From Hofstenia miamia (Eukaryota; Xenacoelomorpha; Acoela), in contig SCFE01000019.1 of the NCBI GenBank assembly GCA_004352715.1, positions 2,380,426 through 2,433,250 on the forward strand: 52,825 nucleotides of DNA, written 5' to 3'. The translations under genes were made by a program, and so were the position numbers. A model generated the notes under the pieces. The model made no database searches, had not been told where the DNA came from, and saw only the letters and a program-made list of their open reading frames with translations. This document shows, in pieces, positions 1-8,831 of this stretch; the stretch's first letter is position 1, and every line of letters starts with the position of its first letter.

Positions 1-475
1 AATCTGTTAAATTTAATAACATGGTGTGAGTTCGGGTTGGGCAAAGTTAATTAAAATTTTGCGGGTGTGGGTTGCGGAAATAATTTCAAAAGTGCGGGTA
101 TGATTTTACGTTTTCTGCTTCATGTCTGTCATAAATAAATTAATATAAAGCTGCGCAGATGGTTATGTGTGTAAAATTTATTATTTATGATCCTTGGCAA
201 AAAAATTGTTTTGCAAGACCAAAACTGCGCATGTTAAAAACATATAATGAATTCTACACTGAAATTGAAAAACTTTATATTAAGATTTATTTTTCATCAC
301 ATTTCTTATAAATTCAATACAATTCACTGGTTTTGAGTTCGTTTGTGGAAACTGTTGCGTGTTAGTCCGATTTTTAATTGCGCCCTTATTTTCAAATGTC
401 TTGGCTCTATGTCCATCTCTGGAAGAGCGCGATAATTGTGCTGCAAATTGAATTCCTTGCATATCATTCAAAATT
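1..475. repeat. Segment C: dispersed segment, inverted copy at 13758-14233
   Basis: The segment reads as the reverse complement of 13758-14233 with few changes. On its minus strand an open frame ends at 280 (…FIRNVMKNKS) and runs back through TFENKGAIKNR and NDMQGIQF. The copy at 13758 keeps most of the same reading but has an in-frame TGA. The upstream part of this frame (beyond 476) belongs to a different segment, so the full 76-residue reading is a chimera. I do not recognise the protein. Confidence 0.8.
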
Positions 476-1860
476 ATATTTTTAGAAGGATTTTGTAGAG
501 AAACAAACAACCATGATCGGAAGTGGTTTGCACAGTTACGTTGACATCAGATGCGAAAACCTAAGTGACTTAGGATCCAATAAAATTCATTGATAGAATA
601 TTCAATGTGTTTCATTTCGAAAAATATATTCACATATTTCAATTAACAAGTTCAAATTCAGTAACAGCATTGTCGTTAATTAAATTGTTCATTTAATCAT
701 GGAGATTAAATCTTTGAAATCAAAGACAAGTAGATTATAACTTTTAATTTTGATAAAAATACAATTTTTTTATAGAATAATATACATTTACTCTATTAAC
801 GCAGCGCCTGGGTTGGGGTTGAGTTTTTGAAAGCAAAACGGGTTGAGTTCGAGTGGAAAAATTTTTTTTTAGATTTAATATTATTATTATTGTAATTTGT
901 TGTGATCATTGTAATGTGTATTATTTCGAGGACATTTAACTTGGTGTTAGATTGTTTACGGAACAATTAAGTTGGATTAAAAAGAACTAACTCACATCCA
1001 GTGTGCTTATAATGGTAAAAAGATAATTGCTACATCCAAAAGTAAACTAATCATCAGCATGAATGACTTGACGAAGAATAAAATTTAGGGTTTAGGATTA
1101 ATGAATATTTTTTCGTGCATCTGCTAATATTTCAGTTTGTCATGAATGAATTATTTCCTGAAATAAAAACATTTCCATGTCGATCTGTTTTTAAAGAGGC
1201 ACCTTGTCAATTTATTACTTGAAGATTTCTTAAATTCGGGTTGAAATCTGGTTGAAATTTCAACCCGATTCCACTTGTGATGAAATGGGAGACATTGGAT
1301 TCTGCATTTAGAACATGATAGACTATTTGCACTACTGGCTGCTCGTTCTGACTTGTTTTGAATAGCGGGAATGCAGTGGTAGGCATTTTGCAATAATCAA
1401 TAACAGTTCGAAATTCAGCCAGAAACTACAATAATTCATTAATTAATAAGGAAAGCTAGCTGCAAAAACAACTCAACTGAGCCGAATAGAATAGACCAGT
1501 AGAAATTCCATCTGCTTAATGTAATTTGAATCTTTATATATTATATAATTCTGTGTTGATTGGTTCAATACGTCATTTAGGAATCTTTATAAGCATATAT
1601 GAGACAGATGGGACACTCGAGTTGAGAATAAGGTTCAGTTTTTTTTACTGTACACATAGTATTTGTACGCGCACAGCCCTATCCATTTTTTTTTTCAGAT
1701 TTTAGATAGCTTTATTATTTAGCGAGTTATGATTTTTCGGCATGGGCACGGCATGGAAAGACGCAGTTAGGTACGAGCACGGCACACCACGAGCCCGGCA
1801 CGGCACTGCAGAAAATCAGTAAATTTTTTGTTGAATGTTAAAGGCATCTTAGATTAAATT
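476..1860. repeat. Segment B, copy 1: direct duplicate of 35470-36843
   Basis: The two copies are near identical over about 1.38 kb. Both preserve the same 80-codon minus-strand frame (1151-1393 and 36134-36376), differing by only a couple of residues, and the same GC-rich tail of CACGGCAC-type motifs near 1745-1805. Homology starts sharply at ATATTTTTAGAAGG and ends at CTTAGATTAAATT. Beyond both ends the two loci differ, so the segment has moved, or its flanks have been rearranged. Confidence 0.85.
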
Positions 1861-2169
1861 AGCCATATAAATTAGTCACTATAGCAAAACATGTTATTGT
1901 AAACTAAATTTTCCCCAACATGTATATGAATCATTGCAAAAATCAATCACCCCATAAATGTCATGAATAACTAATTAAAATGCTCCTTGGAAAATGTATT
2001 AGTCAGCAAACTTGATAATGCCAAGTATGTGAATCACTTATTAAACTTGTCCTTGATATTGCTAAGTCAGCTAAGTGTTACAAGAACTTCAGGGTGTCCC
2101 AATGAGACCAAGTCTCCCTTATATACAATACTTTTGTGAGTCTTCTCTCTTCTTCAGTAATAGACCATT
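1855..2169. repeat. Segment D: inverted copy of 11846-12159
   Basis: The reverse complement of 11846-12159 is continued here until the N gap. In the other copy, the plus-strand frame at 11722-11937 (ending SHWDTLKFL) runs through this segment. The protein is not recognised. Confidence 0.8.
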
Positions 2170-2391
2170 NNNNNNNNNNNNNNNNNNNNNNNNNNNNNNN
2201 NNNNNNNNNNNNNNNNNNNNNNNNNNNNNNNNNNNNNNNNNNNNNNNNNNNNNNNNNNNNNNNNNNNNNNNNNNNNNNNNNNNNNNNNNNNNNNNNNNNN
2301 NNNNNNNNNNNNNNNNNNNNNNNNNNNNNNNNNNNNNNNNNNNNNNNNNNNNNNNNNNNNNNNNNNNNNNNNNNNNNNNNNNNNNNNNNNN
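2170..2391. other. Assembly gap (222 N)
   Basis: Unknown bases. The left flank matches the reverse of 11846-12159 and the right flank matches the hAT element at 38350 onward, so the join may be chimeric. Confidence 0.98.
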
Positions 2392-3432
2392 GTGCATTGG
2401 ATATGGCAGTGAAAATAGTTAATTACATCAAGGAGATGCTACTTAAATGTCGACTGCTTGCAAAACTTTGTGTGGGTATGGAAGCAGAGTATTCCACCTT
2501 AATCCAGAAATACGATGGTTGTCAAGGGGAAAGTATTTCCTTGTTTTTACGAATTAAGGGAAGAATTATCGACCTTCTGTTTGCAAGGAAATCTGAAAGG
2601 GGTTAGGGTTAGGGTTAGGGTATATTTCATGAACTATGCCTCTTGAACAATAGCGTGCAGAGCAGGAACGAAAATATCCTGTCTTCTACTGAAAAAATAA
2701 TATATTTTCAGAATAAATTGAAAATATGGAAGAAACACATAGCTACAGGAAATTTGGAAATGTTTTCAAGTGTTGTTAAAAAGAATTGTCAAGGAATGGT
2801 GCTACTGATTTTGAAACATTTGTTAACGAATCTTGACAAATATTTTCCATTGATATCTGTTGACCAGTATGACTGGATTAGAAACCCATTTGTAGAATTT
2901 GAGCTACATGTATCTGAAGAACAGTTCACATTAAAAGAAGAAAAAGAACTTGCTAGTGTTCTAAATGACAGGACATTAAAGTTGAAGCATTCTGGACTTA
3001 ATCTGAATGCAGTTTGGTTGTTAGTTGAAAAGGAATATCCTGCAATTGCTTAGAAACCGCTACGACTTCTTGTACAATTTGGATTTTCAACTCTGACTAC
3101 CATCAAGCACAAGAAACAAATACAATTGCTGTCTGGGGAAAAAGAACTTCGTGTGTCTGTCAAAAACATGACCTAATCATAAAGAGTTGTGCAAGAAACA
3201 CCAGGTTCAAGTTTCACATTGACTTTTGATAAGAATAAATTTAATTTATTCAAACATGTACAATTTTGTATTTATTTTATGTACAAAAAATATGTGCAAT
3301 ACTCTGAGCATGCGTATTTTCATCTAACGGCAATTACAATTCATTTAATGCTGTTTTTTGCAAAAACAACCAATTTATCTTACTGGAGTTTTTTCATGGG
3401 TTCCACTCCATCAAAAAGTTTGAAAAACACTG
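2392..3432 (+). mobile_element. 3' half of a ZBED5-like hAT transposon (duplicate of 38350-39416)
   Basis: Beginning at the end of the N gap, the sequence follows the hAT element at 37143-39416 through its transposase C-terminal region (VEKEYPAIA, then the frame with FGFSTLTTIKHKK) to the right terminal repeat ending CACTG at 3432. The same 8-bp ATGTAAAG and further flank follow, so this is a duplicate of the whole locus rather than a separate insertion. A patch at 2597-2635 replaces roughly 70 bp of transposase sequence with TTAGGG repeats. A small deletion relative to the other copy lies near 2510. The transposase is dead. Confidence 0.85.
2599..2620 (+). repeat. Interstitial telomeric repeat patch (TTAGGG)
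   Basis: Just over three TTAGGG units in perfect register sit inside the hAT copy, where the intact copy (about 38566-38632) has unrelated transposase coding sequence. A loss of about 70 bp with telomeric filler is the expected mark of double-strand break repair with telomerase or telomeric DNA. It also suggests the animal uses TTAGGG telomeres. Confidence 0.8.
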
Positions 3433-3455
3433 ATGTAAAGTGTATTATTTTAAAC

Positions 3456-4455
3456 NNNNNNNNNNNNNNNNNNNNNNNNNNNNNNNNNNNNNNNNNNNNN
3501 NNNNNNNNNNNNNNNNNNNNNNNNNNNNNNNNNNNNNNNNNNNNNNNNNNNNNNNNNNNNNNNNNNNNNNNNNNNNNNNNNNNNNNNNNNNNNNNNNNNN
3601 NNNNNNNNNNNNNNNNNNNNNNNNNNNNNNNNNNNNNNNNNNNNNNNNNNNNNNNNNNNNNNNNNNNNNNNNNNNNNNNNNNNNNNNNNNNNNNNNNNNN
3701 NNNNNNNNNNNNNNNNNNNNNNNNNNNNNNNNNNNNNNNNNNNNNNNNNNNNNNNNNNNNNNNNNNNNNNNNNNNNNNNNNNNNNNNNNNNNNNNNNNNN
3801 NNNNNNNNNNNNNNNNNNNNNNNNNNNNNNNNNNNNNNNNNNNNNNNNNNNNNNNNNNNNNNNNNNNNNNNNNNNNNNNNNNNNNNNNNNNNNNNNNNNN
3901 NNNNNNNNNNNNNNNNNNNNNNNNNNNNNNNNNNNNNNNNNNNNNNNNNNNNNNNNNNNNNNNNNNNNNNNNNNNNNNNNNNNNNNNNNNNNNNNNNNNN
4001 NNNNNNNNNNNNNNNNNNNNNNNNNNNNNNNNNNNNNNNNNNNNNNNNNNNNNNNNNNNNNNNNNNNNNNNNNNNNNNNNNNNNNNNNNNNNNNNNNNNN
4101 NNNNNNNNNNNNNNNNNNNNNNNNNNNNNNNNNNNNNNNNNNNNNNNNNNNNNNNNNNNNNNNNNNNNNNNNNNNNNNNNNNNNNNNNNNNNNNNNNNNN
4201 NNNNNNNNNNNNNNNNNNNNNNNNNNNNNNNNNNNNNNNNNNNNNNNNNNNNNNNNNNNNNNNNNNNNNNNNNNNNNNNNNNNNNNNNNNNNNNNNNNNN
4301 NNNNNNNNNNNNNNNNNNNNNNNNNNNNNNNNNNNNNNNNNNNNNNNNNNNNNNNNNNNNNNNNNNNNNNNNNNNNNNNNNNNNNNNNNNNNNNNNNNNN
4401 NNNNNNNNNNNNNNNNNNNNNNNNNNNNNNNNNNNNNNNNNNNNNNNNNNNNNNN
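3456..4455. other. Assembly gap (1000 N)
   Basis: The round length suggests an arbitrary scaffold gap. The left flank is the sequence just beyond the hAT right end; the right flank opens inside the double-jelly-roll-like coding region. Confidence 0.98.
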
Positions 4456-4731
4456 AGATTATATACAGAATTTGTTAGATATAATGACGGTGTCAATGAC
4501 TTTTCAACAGGTACATTTATCAAGCCTTCTGATTTTAAGGAGAAATATGGAATAATTGTATTTGATTTATCTAAACAAAAAGATACATCTCGAAATGCTA
4601 TCAATGAAATTAGATTTCGATATACTTTACAAGGTGCTCCTGCAGATCCATTTAAATTCTATGCGTTGATTATGTATGAACAAGACATATCTGTAAATAC
4701 AACATCCAATCGAACTACTTTAACATTTTAA
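4456..4731 (+). pseudogene. C-terminal part of a double-jelly-roll capsid-like protein (virus- or Polinton-like-derived)
   Basis: Directly after the 1-kb N gap, one frame runs open for 91 codons to TAA without an internal start, so the N-terminus is in the gap or lost. Visible motifs are YGIIVFDLSKQ, then a short polar loop, an I-x-E-I-R-F strand, and FKFYALIMYEQDI close to the C-terminus. From memory, this order (FDxSKQ, a strand, then an A-L-I strand and a short tail) fits the last part of proteins annotated as double-jelly-roll-like domain proteins in many invertebrate genomes, which are thought to derive from capsid genes of polinton-like or related viruses. I see no stop or frameshift in the visible part. 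Whether the gene is intact cannot be judged because the gap removes most of it. No polymerase, integrase or packaging ATPase gene is visible beside it. Confidence 0.5.
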
Positions 4732-5168
4732 GGAAAATAATTTTGGAAAAATATTTTCTTTTTTCTTTAATGTAATACTAAAATTTTTAATGAGACCTGT
4801 ACCTGTCGACCTGATGTGAAACAGACATTGATTCACAATATTTAAAGATTTAATTCTCTCTTTAACCAAATTGTGATTAACTTTATTCATTCTTGATATT
4901 TTTATTAAGACCTCTAGAGGTTTTCTAAAAAAACGCAAAAAATTGCTCGAAAACATATTGGCACATAGTTAAAAAGGGGGTATAATTGAATAATTATTTA
5001 TACGGGTATGGCCGTAGTTTTTTTACTGCCTTGCTGCCAAATCCAGAATTTCGAAAAAACACCTTTTTTCTTATCAAAATCAATAGAAAAGTGTAAAAAG
5101 ACATTGAAAACTGATTATTTTGAAAAAGCTGCATATATAAAACCCTGCTTTTCTTTACTACTAATAAC

Positions 5169-5870
5169 TTGTGTATATCCTAATTAGATCTTTATGGTAT
5201 GCATCAAGAGAGATATTATTCTGTCAACAATTATAAATTTAAAAATTTGGAAATATATTTGACAAAAAAACAAGCCAATCAATAGCAGTGAATCAAGTAC
5301 ACAGTGAATAACAGAAGTTAAATGGTGTACTTGAGGTAATTTTTTAAAATTCAAAACAATTTGCATTTAGTTGAAATAGAAATAATGAATTCCATATAAC
5401 AACCAGCTCTATCCACAGCTCCCCCTCTAGGTGAGAGTGAATATTTTAAACAAATAGTAGTTGGAAAAATTAGTAAGATCTTGTCAAGATATTTCTAACT
5501 CTTGGTGAAATTTGCAACAAAGTTGTACGAATTTCACAAGATATTACCAAATTCCTATCAAGTTTTACAATTTTCATTGATTTCTGTAGTCTTCATTTAA
5601 ATATCAACATTTCAATATTTGACAATTTGAAGTCATTGATTGCAATTAATAAATTGGAAATTTTTCTACTATGTAATGATTTCCAGTCAGAGGGCAGGAT
5701 TTTTTGATGGGAAAGGTTAGTTATGATAAAGTAAGTGACCAAATGAGATGCGAAACCCCGCGAAAAGTTTTGAAAATGCTTTTTAAATTTTTAAATATTT
5801 TGCTGAACATTTTTTAAATTAATCATGTAAAATCAATTTTGAAAACTTGACGAGGCATTCCATCCCCCCT
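5169..5870. repeat. Composite dispersed repeat, related to 25127-25568 and 27214-27474
   Basis: The left part (5169-5429) matches 27214-27474 in inverted orientation. The right part (5430-5870) matches 25127-25568 in direct orientation, up to CCATCCCCCCTTG where the other copy runs into N. The two parts are joined here but separated and inverted at 25-27 kb. The right part ends GCGGACACCACTG, like the end of a non-autonomous DNA transposon. I see no protein. Confidence 0.75.
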
Positions 5871-6185
5871 TGCGGACACCACTGATTACAATTAACATTT
5901 CCTAGTCAATGAATTGAACTTTCGTCCTCATTTTCTTGAAGCTCATTTCCAGCATTTCCTGTGAATCAAAGCTCTTCTAACTATATTTCTAATTTTTGAA
6001 ATTTTTATTAATATAGAATTTTACTGATCTTCAGTATCAACTAAGTTTGAAACAATTGCTTGCTCTTAATGGATGATAGATAAATGATGATGTATGAATA
6101 AATGACCTCTTCAAACAATAATGGTCGTAGATCGTGCATAAAAGAAATTTGCGTATTGTGTATCCTATTTTTATTGTCTTCTGTA

Positions 6186-6362
6186 CAAATGTGTAGTCGT
6201 GAAATGTACTGCAGGTATACACAAATATCCAGTTCCAAATCAGCGTATATGGGCCATGTACATTCATGCAAGCCCTAAAATTTTCTGCAGGTATACGTTT
6301 GTAAATTATTTTAAGTGGAAGGTATACAGTGTATACCCGCGTATACCACGACTACAACCCTG
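6186..6362. mobile_element. hAT-type MITE (177 bp)
   Basis: The ends are inverted: CAAATGTGTAGTCGTG on the left and CAGGGTTGTAGTCGTG read from the right. They are flanked by 8-bp direct repeats that match at 7 of 8 positions (CTTCTGTA and CTTCTTTA). The interior repeats GTATAC motifs (CTGCAGGTATAC twice, CCCGCGTATACC). An 8-bp target duplication with CA…TG ends is typical of hAT insertion. It lies 170 bp upstream of the membrane exon at 6534, so it would be intronic. Confidence 0.7.
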
Positions 6363-6533
6363 CTTCTTTATGCTTTTGTGTAGTTCGTGCATTATTGATG
6401 TATAATGTATCGCGTATAATGCTATAGTTGAAATAATTAAATAATGTTGCTGTATGAAATATGTGATTTAGGTTAGTCCTACTAAATTTATTCACTGTTA
6501 ACTGATTTGGTTTATGACTTTCTTGTGTTTTAG

Positions 6534-6779
6534 GTTAAAGTAATTTCTGAACCTTCCTCATATTCGGGTGGAATCGATTTTGTTGAAACAGAAAAATTTA
6601 CTGCTATTAGATGCTCTAAAAGTTGCAATTCACAGACTACACCGTCATTACCAAGCGCCACAGTTCCAGATATGAATTCAGAAGATAGTGATTCCAATAA
6701 CATTGGATATTTGTTCATTACAGTAATAGTTACTGTTGTAATCCTGTTTGCAATCATATGTGAGTGCATGAAGGAATAA
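6534..6779 (+). CDS. Last exon of a paralogous membrane protein (orphan exon)
   Basis: After a pyrimidine-rich tract ending TTTTAG, 81 codons run open to TAA. The exon opens VKVISEPSSYSGG, has two Cys in IRCSKSC, a Ser/Thr/Pro-rich linker (PSLPSATVPD then an acidic stretch), and one membrane span (GYLFITVIVTVVILFAII) followed directly by CECMKE and the stop. The opening, span and ECM ending match the minus-strand exon at 40133-40348. The stop codon lies inside an AATAAA hexamer at 6775-6780, a possible poly(A) signal. No first exon of this family is visible upstream on the plus strand. It could lie in the gap at 3456-4455 or outside the window, or the scaffold order may be wrong, with 20915-21298 as its true partner. 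Confidence 0.65.
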   Translation, partial: VKVISEPSSYSGGIDFVETEKFTAIRCSKSCNSQTTPSLPSATVPDMNSEDSDSNNIGYLFITVIVTVVILFAIICECMKE

Positions 6780-6780
6780 A

Positions 6781-8059
6781 TTTTACGACTTTTCAATTTC
6801 ACCAACAAGGTGTTACCTAGAAACACTCTATAATATTTAGAGAAAAATAAGCAGCTAAATTATGTATTATAATTGACAATTTAACATACAATAATTAATG
6901 TGGAATCGTCCACAGTACAAAATTAAAAATATCAGATATTCCCAAACATTTTTGAAAGCTGGTAGTTACTTTATATAGAGAAACTAGTGAAGATAAAGTT
7001 GGTTAACATGTTGACTGCCAAGTCACTTTTTAATATAAATTTGCGGGCCAAGAAAAAAATGTATATCATAATGGGACTAAGTATATTGGTCTTTGAAATA
7101 TTTGGTCTTCTTTTGAAGGCTTAACTGTTGTTAGTTTACCTAAAAGAAGGGGAATTCGTATATATTACTTGAGGCCATGTCAGCATAAGTGGGATTACTG
7201 AAGAGTCAACAGACGAAATCAGTGGGTGAAACCAAGATCAGGGTCCAGACTATACCCCTAAAAGTGTACATGGACAGTTTGTTCTTGAGAAACCTCTGGC
7301 GACTCCTGACACGCAGAGTGCTGATCTGTGTTGAGTCTGATCAGCAGAGTGAAGCCAAAGCCCAAATTTAGTTGAGAGGGTTTTGCCTCTCCAGCTTTCA
7401 CCAAACAAGGCTACTAACTGTGGTAAATAGTGAGCGTCCGCTGTCGACCTGCAATAGAAATCAAGTTTAAATTGTTGCCCAGTTACTATTCAAATAAACA
7501 CAGAATTAATCATCTAATACCAAATTCTCTCAATGCTCAATAGACGCCATTCACAAATTGTCATTGCCAACACTGCTGACGTTGGCCCAATGTTGGCAAT
7601 GGAAAAATTGTTTACTGGGAATTACAATATTTAGTTGTATATTGTATTTTAATAAATTTGAGTGTAATTTTAAATGGTATATGCATGTAAATGATGTTAC
7701 AAAACTTATTCACAGTTCACTGAGATAAACATTGTTTATTCGATTTGTTGCACAAACAACTAAATAATTATTAATCATGTACATTGGTTCAAGGAGTTAT
7801 TAGGTTAAAGTTGCAGAGTGTTTCCCAAATGTAAACATTTTTAATTGTTATTACAAGGAAGAGCTTGAAATTCCAAAACCACAAACCTCATTTGATCACT
7901 TACTAATAATACATAGGAACAACATATTCATATTTGATATCAGAAACATCATTAAATATATAATATTGTGCATAACAAATGCTTTGTATTGTATTGTGCA
8001 AACATACATTAAATTTATCATACAAAAATTATATACAAATCAGTACACATTTAAATATA
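6781..8059. other. Non-coding stretch with one GC-richer island
   Basis: I find no supportable gene here. 7160-7450 is noticeably richer in G+C and carries a short palindrome around CTGATCTG…CTGATCAG; its identity is unknown. 7575-7615 is an imperfect palindrome with arms TTGCCAACA / TGTTGGCAA. A 95-codon frame from 7804 opens by chance with VKV after TAG, but it runs into the Tc1 terminal repeat. Confidence 0.5.
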
Positions 8060-8829
8060 CAGTACTGAAAATAAATATCAAACCAAAGTAGTTAAGGGGA
8101 CCGGAAGGAGAGGANTTGCTAGATATTGTGGCTTGTGGCAGTCTTCTTGGTCTCCAAACACGCTCCATCCTCAAAGGATTAAGCTCAAATTTTGATTCAT
8201 CAGTGAAAACCCAATGGTCAAATACATTTTGAGGGTTTTTTTATCATTTGTTTGCTCCAGTTGGTTTTTTTAGAACAGTGTGTTCCCGTTAACTTGGTCT
8301 TTCTCACTGCCACACAACTACGTAGCCCATATTTCTTCAATATTTGGCACATCCGAGATGCAGTATAAATATGACCATAGGTCAAGTTTGATCATTGCTC
8401 TCTGCTACTCATTCGAGGGCAAATGCGGGCAAGGCGTACTAAACTCGACCTTGCCTGATGACTAACTTTGGGTGGACACCCGGGAACCATCTTCTTTGCA
8501 ATTTTGCCAGTGGATTTCTAATGTTGACAATTCGACCTACTGGACTTTTGTGCACGTCTGTTAGTTCAGATATTTGCATCTGCTTGTATCCTTGGAGGAA
8601 CAAACGAATTACTGCTTTTCGCATGAGAAATGGGGTGCACTTGGGCATGGGTAATTTCTTGTGCAAAGGACAAAATCGAGTAAGACCACGTTAGAGCTAA
8701 AGTAACAATGCTCTCCTAATGTGCTGTCACAGCTTCATATTAATTGGTACCTGCCTAAACGGACAAACAACTATGAAACAAGAAAATCACAAACTTTAAA
8801 TCTTGGTTTGATCATTATTTTCACCATTG
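8060..8829 (-). mobile_element. Internally deleted Tc1-type transposon
   Basis: TA dinucleotides at 8058-8059 and 8830-8831 flank imperfect inverted ends: CAGTACTGAAAATAAATATC on the left and CAATGGTGAAAATAATGATC from the right, both followed by AAACCAA. The element is 770 bp, about half the usual Tc1 length. On the minus strand an N-terminal helix-turn-helix reading (about 8666 down to 8540: MRKAVIRLFLQGYKQMQISE) is followed, after stops, by HWVFTDESKFEL and VWRPRRLPQ near 8115-8215, the first catalytic Asp region of a Tc1 DDE transposase. The catalytic core is broken and shortened, so the element is dead and could only move in trans. Confidence 0.85.
8439..8666 (-). pseudogene. Tc1 transposase N-terminal fragment
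   Basis: The open frame encodes the DNA-binding part of a Tc1 transposase: a first helix-turn-helix (FLMRKAVIRLFLQG, then QISELTDVHKSPVGRIV) and a basic linker ending in a stop before the catalytic domain. Family members continue for some 340 residues. Here the DDE part is only partly traceable in broken frames toward 8110. It lies within the inverted ends at 8060-8829. Confidence 0.7.
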
Positions 8830-8831
8830 TA

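Noticed and set aside
1151-1393. 80-codon minus frame, repeated at 36134-36376
   Set aside because: Open in both copies but without a domain, and the copies are too similar for the conservation to be informative; noted with the repeat only.
3189-4604. Long frames through the N gap
   Set aside because: They consist mostly of unknown residues; only the part from 4456 has support.
4720-4956. Minus-strand 78-codon frame overlapping the end of the capsid-like gene
   Set aside because: No motif, low-complexity Lys/Phe content, and it overlaps the stop of the plus-strand reading; probably chance.
7804-8091. 95-codon open frame beginning VKVAE after a TAG, reminiscent of the receptor last exon
   Set aside because: It lacks SEP, the membrane span and the ECM ending, has no pyrimidine tract before the AG, and runs into the Tc1 terminal repeat at 8060.
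8280-8694. Plus-strand frames over the Tc1 element
   Set aside because: They are shadows of the minus-strand transposase.
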